Shown: in pieces, positions 59,210 through 64,000 of the stretch
How the letters are laid out: each line of letters begins with the position of its first letter
How positions within the stretch are numbered: position 1 is the first letter of the stretch
Assembly (NCBI RefSeq): GCF_026341825.1
Contig: NZ_JAPENY010000001.1
Coordinates: 3,162,001-3,226,000 of the forward strand
Origin: Streptomyces sp. NBC_00620
GTDB lineage: Bacteria; Actinomycetota; Actinomycetes; Streptomycetales; Streptomycetaceae
Direction: 5' to 3'
Length of the DNA stretch: 64,000 nt
Translations under genes and position numbers: made by a program
Notes under the pieces: generated by a model
Database searches by the model: none
Told to the model about the DNA's origin: nothing
What the model saw: the letters and a program-made list of their open reading frames with translations, nothing else

Positions 59210-60292
59210 ATGCTCAAAAACACGCACCTCAAGCCGGTCACCGCCGTTCTCGGCGCTCTCACCCTCGCCGCCACCCTCACCGCCTGCGGCGGCGACTCCG
59301 CCGCCTCCGACGAGAAGGTCGTCACCGTGTACAGCGCGGACGGCCTCAAGGGCGAGAACGGCGACGGCTGGTACGACCAGGTCTTCAAGGACTTCGAGAA
59401 GGAGACCGGGATCAAGGTCGAGTACGTCGAGGGCGGTTCGGGAGAGATGGTCCAGCGCGCCGTCCGGGAGAAGACGAACCCGCAGGCCGACGTGCTCGTG
59501 ACGCTGCCCCCGTTCATCCAGCAGGCCGACGGCAAGGGGCTGCTCCAGACGTACGCGCCCAAGGGCTCCGACCAGGTCGACGGCGCCGACAAGGCCGCCG
59601 ACGCCACCTGGACCTCCGTCGTCAACAACTACTTCGGCTTCGTCTACAACAAGAAGGAGCTGAGCCAGGCGCCCACGACCTGGGACGAACTGCTCGACGC
59701 CGAGTACAAGAACAAGCTCCAGTACTCGACGCCCGGCGTCGCCGGCGACGGAACCGCCGTACTCATCAAGGCGATCCACGACTTCGGCGGCAAGGACGCG
59801 GCGCTGGAGTACCTGAAGAAGCTCCAGACGAACAACGTCGGGCCCTCCGCGTCCACGGGCAAGCTCGCACCCAAGGTCGACAAGGGCGAACTGCTCGTCG
59901 CGAACGGTGACGTCCAGATGAACTACGCGCAGTCCAAGTCCATGCCGAACCTGGCCATCTGGTTCCCGCGGGCCACCGGCACGGCAGCCTCGGACGCGGG
60001 AGAGCCGACCACCTTCGCGCTGCCGTACGCCGCCGGACTCGTCACCGGCGCCCCGCACACCGAGAACGGCAAGAAGCTCCTCGACTACATGCTGACCGCG
60101 AAGGCGCAGCAGCAGGTCAGCGAGATCGGCGGCGGCTTCTCCGCGCGCAAGGACATCAAGGCCACCGACGCGAACGCCATCGCCCTCACCAAGCTGATGG
60201 ACGGCGTGGAGATCTTCGAACCGGACTGGACCGACATCGACAAGAACCTCACGTCGTACGTCGAGGACTGGAAGACCGCGACCGGCAGCTGA
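59210..60292 (+). CDS. Aminophosphonate-binding lipoprotein (PhnS-like)
   Basis: 360 residues. Lipoprotein signal with lipobox LTAC (Cys26): LKPVTAVLGALTLAATLTACGGDS. Extracellular type 2 periplasmic-binding fold: VVTVYSADGLKGENGDGWYDQVFKDFEKETGIKVEYVEGGSGEMVQRAVREKTNPQADVLVTLPPFIQQAD, VNNYFGFVYNKKEL, DGTAVLIKAIHDFGG and a C-terminal NGKKLLDYMLTAKAQQQVSEIGGGF. It matches the 2-aminoethylphosphonate-binding group (TIGR03261-like) rather than general iron-binding proteins by operon context. Last operon gene. Confidence 0.88.
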   Translation: MLKNTHLKPVTAVLGALTLAATLTACGGDSAASDEKVVTVYSADGLKGENGDGWYDQVFKDFEKETGIKVEYVEGGSGEMVQRAVREKTNPQADVLVTLPPFIQQADGKGLLQTYAPKGSDQVDGADKAADATWTSVVNNYFGFVYNKKELSQAPTTWDELLDAEYKNKLQYSTPGVAGDGTAVLIKAIHDFGGKDAALEYLKKLQTNNVGPSASTGKLAPKVDKGELLVANGDVQMNYAQSKSMPNLAIWFPRATGTAASDAGEPTTFALPYAAGLVTGAPHTENGKKLLDYMLTAKAQQQVSEIGGGFSARKDIKATDANAIALTKLMDGVEIFEPDWTDIDKNLTSYVEDWKTATGS

Positions 60293-60324
60293 TCGCGGAC
60301 GATCGCTACCCTGGGGCTACGCAG

Positions 60325-60366
60325 CACCGCGCACAGCAGGCACCGCGCACGTCAAGCACCGCGCAA
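60325..60366. repeat. CACCGCGCAC repeats, 16-bp period
   Basis: Copies start at 60325, 60341 and 60357 (third ends CACCGCGCAA). They lie between the transporter operon and the NagD-type gene. Same 16-bp period as the repeat at 15878. Confidence 0.7.
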
Positions 60367-60400
60367 GCGCACAAGCACGCGCACGTCAGGAGACCGCCAC

Positions 60401-61180
60401 ATGTCAGAGCGCAAGCCCATCGAATCGTGGCTCACCGACATGGACGGTGTCCTCATCCACGAAGGTGTGCCGATCCCCGGCGCCGACGCCTTCATCAAGA
60501 AGCTGCGGGAGTCCGGGAAGCCCTTCCTGGTGCTCACCAACAACTCGATCTACACCGCCCGTGACCTGCACGCCAGGCTCCAGCGCATGGGCCTGGACGT
60601 GCCGGTCGAGAACATCTGGACCTCCGCCCTGGCCGCCGCCAGGTTCCTGGAGGACCAGCGGCCCGGCGGCACGGCGTACGTCATCGGCGAGGCGGGCCTG
60701 ACCACGGCGCTGCACGACATCGGGTACGTGCTGACGGACCACGAACCCGATTACGTCGTCCTCGGCGAGACCCGTACGTACTCCTTCGAGGCCATGACCA
60801 AGGCGGTCCGCCTTATCAAGGGCGGCGCCCGTTTCATCGCCACCAACCCCGACGAGACCGGCCCGTCCGCGGAGGGCCCGCTGCCCGCCACCGGCGCGGT
60901 CGCCGCGCTGATCACCAAGGCGACCGGCAAGCAGCCGTACTTCGCGGGCAAGCCGAACCCGCTGATGATGCGGACCGGCCTGAACGCGATCGGGGCGCAC
61001 TCCGAGACCAGCGCGATGATCGGCGACCGGATGGACACGGACGTCCTGGCCGGCCTCGAGGCGGGGATGGAGACGTTCCTGGTGCTCACGGGGCTGACCA
61101 CACCCGCCGAGATCGAGCAGTACCCGTACCGCCCCTCGAAGATCGTGAACTCGATCGCGGATCTGGTCGACCGGATCTGA
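60401..61180 (+). CDS. HAD-IIA (NagD-like) phosphatase
   Basis: 259 residues, ATG with AGGAG upstream. HAD motif I WLTDMDGVLIHEG, motif II FLVLTNNS, motif III and C-terminal KPNPLMMRTGL, motif IV MIGDRMDTDVLAGLEAGMETFLVLTGLTTPAEI; the large C2b cap lies between motifs II and III. Cytosolic phosphatase for nucleotides or sugar phosphates. It is 108 nt after the phosphonate operon and could share its readthrough, but this is a common housekeeping gene. Confidence 0.92.
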   Translation: MSERKPIESWLTDMDGVLIHEGVPIPGADAFIKKLRESGKPFLVLTNNSIYTARDLHARLQRMGLDVPVENIWTSALAAARFLEDQRPGGTAYVIGEAGLTTALHDIGYVLTDHEPDYVVLGETRTYSFEAMTKAVRLIKGGARFIATNPDETGPSAEGPLPATGAVAALITKATGKQPYFAGKPNPLMMRTGLNAIGAHSETSAMIGDRMDTDVLAGLEAGMETFLVLTGLTTPAEIEQYPYRPSKIVNSIADLVDRI

Positions 61181-61247
61181 ACCACTACCCCGGCGTGACC
61201 TGGGCGATCTAAACCATTCAGGACCCGTACGGAGCAGTCGTGACCCT

Positions 61248-61296
61248 CTGGAGATGCGCCCCGGTGCCCCGAGGAGGAGTCTCCAGGTATCTGGAG
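61248..61296 (+). promoter_or_regulatory. Leader with mutually exclusive stems over the ribosome site
   Basis: Segment 1 CTGGAGA (61248-61254), segment 2 TCTCCAG (61280-61286), segment 3 CTGGAG (61291-61296). Segment 2 pairs perfectly with 1 (7 bp) or with 3 (6 bp, loop GTAT). Segment 3 contains the GGAG ribosome site for ATG 61304. A translation switch is possible. Confidence 0.5.
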
Positions 61297-61303
61297 GTTC
61301 ACG

Positions 61304-61846
61304 ATGCGCTCACTGCGAATCACTCTCTGTGCCGGTGCGGTGGTGGCGGCCGCGCTCGCTCCCGCCGCCTACGCGGCTGACGCGGGCGTCTGGGTGACCC
61401 CGGCCTCCCCGGCCCCCGGCAGCGACATCCAGCTGCGGGCGACGGGGTGCGCGGGGCAGACCGGCACCGCGAAATCGGCCGCGTTCGTCGCGGACGTGCA
61501 GCTCACGGGCAAGGACGGCGCACTCGTCGGCGACAGCCGCGTGCCCACCTCGCTCAAGCCCGGCACCTACGACATCAAGGTCAGCTGCGACGGCTACGAC
61601 GACAAGGTCAAGGGCACGGTCACCGTCGCGGCAGGCGGCGGCCCCAGCCCCTCCGCCCCCGCCTCGCCGGTCGCACCCGTGCACGCGGGCGGCGGCGGTA
61701 CCGCGCACCTCGCCCTGGTGGACGCCCGTGAGACGGGTCCCGGCACCCGGCAGGCGGTGATCGGCCTGGTCCTCGCGAGTGTCGCGGCGGTGGCCGTGGC
61801 GGTCCGCAGCGCCCGCCGGAGCCGCCACGGCGACGCCCGCGACTGA
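61304..61846 (+). CDS. Secreted/membrane-anchored protein, sortase-linked
   Basis: 180 residues. Signal peptide MRSLRITLCAGAVVAAALAPAAYA, cleaved before ADAG. An Ig-like domain (about 28-110): VWVTPASPAPGSDIQLRATGC...AFVADVQLTG...SLKPGTYDIKVSCDGYDDKVKGTVTV, with a Cys pair. A Gly/Pro/Ser linker, then a membrane helix (AVIGLVLASVAAVAVAVRSARR) and short basic tail. No LPxTG-like box is visible. It ends 1 nt before a class F sortase gene, so the two are co-expressed. The pattern is common in Streptomyces. Confidence 0.82.
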   Translation: MRSLRITLCAGAVVAAALAPAAYAADAGVWVTPASPAPGSDIQLRATGCAGQTGTAKSAAFVADVQLTGKDGALVGDSRVPTSLKPGTYDIKVSCDGYDDKVKGTVTVAAGGGPSPSAPASPVAPVHAGGGGTAHLALVDARETGPGTRQAVIGLVLASVAAVAVAVRSARRSRHGDARD

Positions 61847-61847
61847 C

Positions 61848-62513
61848 ATGTCCGACAAGGAGCGCTCCTCCGCTGCCGGGCGCCTGCTCACGGGTGTCGC
61901 CTGGGCGGTACTGCTGCTCGGGCTCTGGCTGTGGGGCCGCGAGGTGACGGACGTACGGCAGGGGATATCGGCGCCGACCACCGGGGACATGGCGGCGGTC
62001 GGAAGGCCGCCCGAGGTGCGACTGCCGCCCCCGAAGCGGCCGTTGGGGGACGCGAAACCGCAGCGCCTCGACATCCCCTCGATGGGGGTGCAGGCGCCCG
62101 TCGTGGCCCGCGGACTCGATCCGCAGGGCGCGATCGATCCGCCGCCCTTCGACCAGCCGGGTGTGGTCGGCTGGTACGGCGCCGGGGCGAAACCGGGGGC
62201 GGCCGGGACCGCGCTCCTTGTGGGGCACGTCGACACCGAGACCCGGCCCGCGGTCTTCTACAAGCTCAGCGCGGTACGGCCGGGCGAGACCGTCCGGGTG
62301 ATCCGCGATGACGGGACGGTCGCCGAGTTCACGGTGGACGACGTACGGGTCCTCTCCCGCGACCAGTTCGACGCCCAACAGGCCTACGGGACACGGCAGT
62401 CGGGCCGCGCGGAGCTGAGGCTGATCACCTGCGGCGGCACCTTCGACGCGACGAGCCGCACCTATACGGCGAACGTGATCGTGTCGGCGTACCTCACCGG
62501 AAGCGGACTCTGA
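61848..62513 (+). CDS. Class F sortase
   Basis: 221 residues from ATG 61848; the frame's earlier ATG at 61779 lies inside the previous gene. One N-terminal membrane helix (GRLLTGVAWAVLLLGLWLWG), a Pro-rich linker, then the sortase barrel: RLDIPSMGVQAPVVARGLDPQGAIDPPPFDQPGVVGWYGAG, catalytic His in ALLVGHVDTETRPAVFYKL, Cys in LRLITCGGTFD and Arg in ATSRTYTANVIVSAYL. TCGGxFD is the class F box. Substrate unknown; the upstream protein is the obvious partner. Confidence 0.92.
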   Translation: MSDKERSSAAGRLLTGVAWAVLLLGLWLWGREVTDVRQGISAPTTGDMAAVGRPPEVRLPPPKRPLGDAKPQRLDIPSMGVQAPVVARGLDPQGAIDPPPFDQPGVVGWYGAGAKPGAAGTALLVGHVDTETRPAVFYKLSAVRPGETVRVIRDDGTVAEFTVDDVRVLSRDQFDAQQAYGTRQSGRAELRLITCGGTFDATSRTYTANVIVSAYLTGSGL

Positions 62514-62658
62514 GCCCACCAGGGTCACCAGGCCCGCGAATTACCTGGCCCGGTCGACGACCGCTCCCCCGGAGCCGCCGACCGGGCTGGTCCTCGACCG
62601 CGCGCGCACGGGCTGCGGGAGTAACCCGGCGTCCGGCACGGGAGGTACTGGGACCAAT

Positions 62659-62690
62659 CCGCGAATATCGCGGTCCGGCCAACTGGCCGG
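62659..62690. terminator. Two adjacent perfect palindromes between convergent genes
   Basis: CCGCGA-ATA-TCGCGG (62659-62673) and CCGGCCA-AC-TGGCCGG (62675-62690) in the 291-bp gap between the sortase and GAF-ANTAR genes. Best read as bidirectional terminators; the rest of the gap shows no gene. Confidence 0.55.
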
Positions 62691-62804
62691 GGGCTGGGGC
62701 CGTTTGAGGCAACTGTAGAGGGGATCAGCGTTCCGGCCTAGAGGCTGTTTGACGCCAAGTCGACAGCCGGTGTCGCTGCGTAATCCGCGCAGGTGGACCG
62801 TGCC

Positions 62805-63572
62805 TTATCGGGCCGTTTCCGGGCCCCCGCCCAGCTCGTCGCGGTCCACCGACCCCTCGATCACTCCCGTCGCGACCTCGTCGAGCGGCAGCCGGTGCCG
62901 GCGCGCGTACTGGCGCAGCGTGAGGAACGCCTGATCGACCCCGGTGCTCCAGCGCTCGGCGAGCATGCCCTTGGCCTGCTCGATGCGTACGCGGCTGGAC
63001 AGGGCGCCCTGCAACTGCCCCGCCAGGGTGCGGTACTGGTCGTACACCCGGTGGTTCTGCAGCCCGACGGCCGCCGCGTCGGCGAGGACCTGGGCCAGCC
63101 GCACACTCCAGTCGTCCTCGGGCGGGTCGGTGTGCTCGGGCAGGGTGGGCACGAAGACGTTGAGCGCGCCGAGCAGGGTCTCCCGGCGGCGCAGCGGGAC
63201 CGCGAAGGTCGAGGCGATGTCGTGGCGCAGTGCCCGCTCCGTGAAGTCGGGCCAGCGGGAGGCGGCATGGGCGACGCTGATCGCGACGGGCGGGACCGGC
63301 CGTCCCGTGCCGTAGCTGTCCAGGCAGGGTCCGCCCTGGTGCTGGACGGCCATCAGGTCGAGCGCGATCTCCTGCCGGCGGCTGCTCACCGCGAGGGACA
63401 CCGCCTGGCCGCCGTCGATCAGCATGACACCGGCGGCCCGCGCACCCAGGATCTCCACGACGTGATCGGACAGGCGCTGCAGATAGTGCTCGGCGTCGAA
63501 ACTGTCGGACAGTGTGTCCGAGGCCTCAAGAAGGGCCGATGCCAGCAGCGTTTCCCGGGTACTCAGGTGCAT
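62805..63572 (-). CDS. GAF-ANTAR domain antiterminator-type regulator
   Basis: 255 residues from ATG 63572 (MHLSTRETLLASALLEASDTL). GAF domain about 20-165: YLQRLSDHVVEILGARAAGVMLIDGGQAVSLAVSSRR, MAVQHQGGPCLDSYGTGRPV, STFAVPLRRRETLLGALNVF. ANTAR domain about 190-245: LQGALSSRVRIEQAKGMLAERWSTGVDQAFLTLRQYARRHRLPLDEVA, which binds two-stem RNA motifs to prevent termination. The GAF domain presumably senses a ligand. The target RNA is not obvious nearby. Confidence 0.92.
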   Translation of the reverse strand: MHLSTRETLLASALLEASDTLSDSFDAEHYLQRLSDHVVEILGARAAGVMLIDGGQAVSLAVSSRRQEIALDLMAVQHQGGPCLDSYGTGRPVPPVAISVAHAASRWPDFTERALRHDIASTFAVPLRRRETLLGALNVFVPTLPEHTDPPEDDWSVRLAQVLADAAAVGLQNHRVYDQYRTLAGQLQGALSSRVRIEQAKGMLAERWSTGVDQAFLTLRQYARRHRLPLDEVATGVIEGSVDRDELGGGPETAR

Positions 63573-63636
63573 GTGCCCTACCCCGATTCCGTTGTCCCGC
63601 GCCTTCCCGCTCAGCCCGTGCCTACCCGGAGGCCCG

Positions 63637-63651
63637 GAGCTGTAACAGCTC
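63637..63651. promoter_or_regulatory. Perfect 15-bp dyad in divergent promoter
   Basis: GAGCTGT-A-ACAGCTC, 65 bp upstream of the GAF-ANTAR gene and 88 bp before the GH6-like gene. Likely an operator for one of them. Confidence 0.5.
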
Positions 63652-63738
63652 TCCACCAAGGGGTGGGCGATCTCGTGGGCGGCGCGAGACCTATGTCAGG
63701 ATTGACCCTTCGGACGAGTACACCCAAGGGGGAGTTGG

Positions 63739-64000
63739 ATGTACGGCAGTAGGCAGGCGGTGGCAGTGGCGGGGGCGGCACTGCTGCTCGCGGGGTGTTT
63801 CTCCTCGGGGGGCGACGGCGAGAAGGAAAACGGCTCCGGTGCCAAGGTCACACAACAGCCCAAGAACTCGGACCCGTTCTGGGTCAACCCGGACGGGAAC
63901 GCGGCCGCGCAGGTCGCCGCGTACGTGAAGGCAGGCAAGGACGACGACGCCGAGCAGATCCGCAAGATCGCCCAGCAGCCGACCGGTGAGTGGATCGGTC
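63739..64000 (+). CDS. Lipoprotein with GH6-like start, 3' end outside window
   Basis: The first 87 codons are visible; ATG 63739 has GGGGGAG 4-5 nt upstream. Lipoprotein signal MYGSRQAVAVAGAALLLAGCFSSGG with lipobox LAGC. After an acidic/Gln linker, SDPFWVNPDGNAAAQVAAYVKAGKDDDAEQIRKIAQQPTGEWIG resembles the N-terminus of GH6 cellulase-like proteins (FxVxPxxxAAxQV...IA..PTAxW). Membrane-anchored rather than secreted. The active-site half is not in view, so the GH6 call is tentative. Confidence 0.65.
   Translation, partial: MYGSRQAVAVAGAALLLAGCFSSGGDGEKENGSGAKVTQQPKNSDPFWVNPDGNAAAQVAAYVKAGKDDDAEQIRKIAQQPTGEWIG

Overview
The window is about 64 kb of very GC-rich DNA. Strong third-position G/C bias, many GTG/TTG starts, GGAGG-type ribosome sites, 4-nt ATGA/GTGA gene overlaps and families typical of actinomycetes (DUF1707, DUF397/XRE pairs, class E and F sortases, GAF-ANTAR, DUF6412) all point to a Streptomyces or close relative. 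No rRNA, tRNA or CRISPR array was seen. Both edges cut genes: a penicillin-binding protein on the left and a probable GH6-like lipoprotein on the right.

Layout. 1-14.5 kb is mostly core-like: a bifunctional penicillin-binding protein, a three-gene ABC-2 exporter followed by a DUF1707 protein, a secreted SGNH/GDSL esterase, DUF445, VOC, GlxA-like and MarR regulators, a fused tautomerase, an Hsp20 and a DUF2267 protein. 14.5-20 kb holds an alpha/beta hydrolase beside a fragment of a paralogue, then a probable rifamycin-resistance locus: a rifamycin-associated element (RAE) in the leader of a rifamycin-type glycosyltransferase (rgt), followed by a HelR-type RNA-polymerase-protecting helicase. 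20-33 kb is accessory DNA with scars, truncated genes and locally lower GC. It carries a stand-alone Asn-synthetase-type ligase, an aldo/keto reductase, a truncated XRE/TPR regulator, an SRA-like protein with a degenerate PD-(D/E)XK-like tail, an XRE/DUF397/ATPase regulatory triad and a PLD-nuclease/DEAD-helicase/DUF3427 protein. The SRA protein and the helicase may be parts of one modification-sensing defence island.

33-44 kb contains a SEC-C/TPR protein, a Tat-exported GH30 glycosidase, a class E sortase, an MFS pump divergent from an HxlR regulator, DUF6412 and YidC, an FAH-family hydrolase, and a ROK repressor divergent from an oxidoreductase/UPF0303 pair with a clear inverted-repeat operator. 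44-50 kb is a 4.5-kb RHS polymorphic-toxin gene with no adjacent immunity gene, then a DUF6183 gene. 50-54 kb has an LAxTG-anchored surface protein (a likely class E sortase substrate), a GntR/HutC regulator, and a TetR regulator with two perfect operators facing an NTF2/NmrA gene pair.

54-60 kb is a tightly overlapping aminophosphonate operon (FAD oxidoreductase, phosphonatase-like HAD, ABC ATPase, two permeases, binding lipoprotein). 60-64 kb has a NagD-type HAD, a secreted protein plus class F sortase pair whose leader can form two mutually exclusive stems over the ribosome site, a GAF-ANTAR protein and the start of a GH6-like lipoprotein. A recurring local feature is short tandem duplication at gene ends, often with the stop codon inside the repeated unit.
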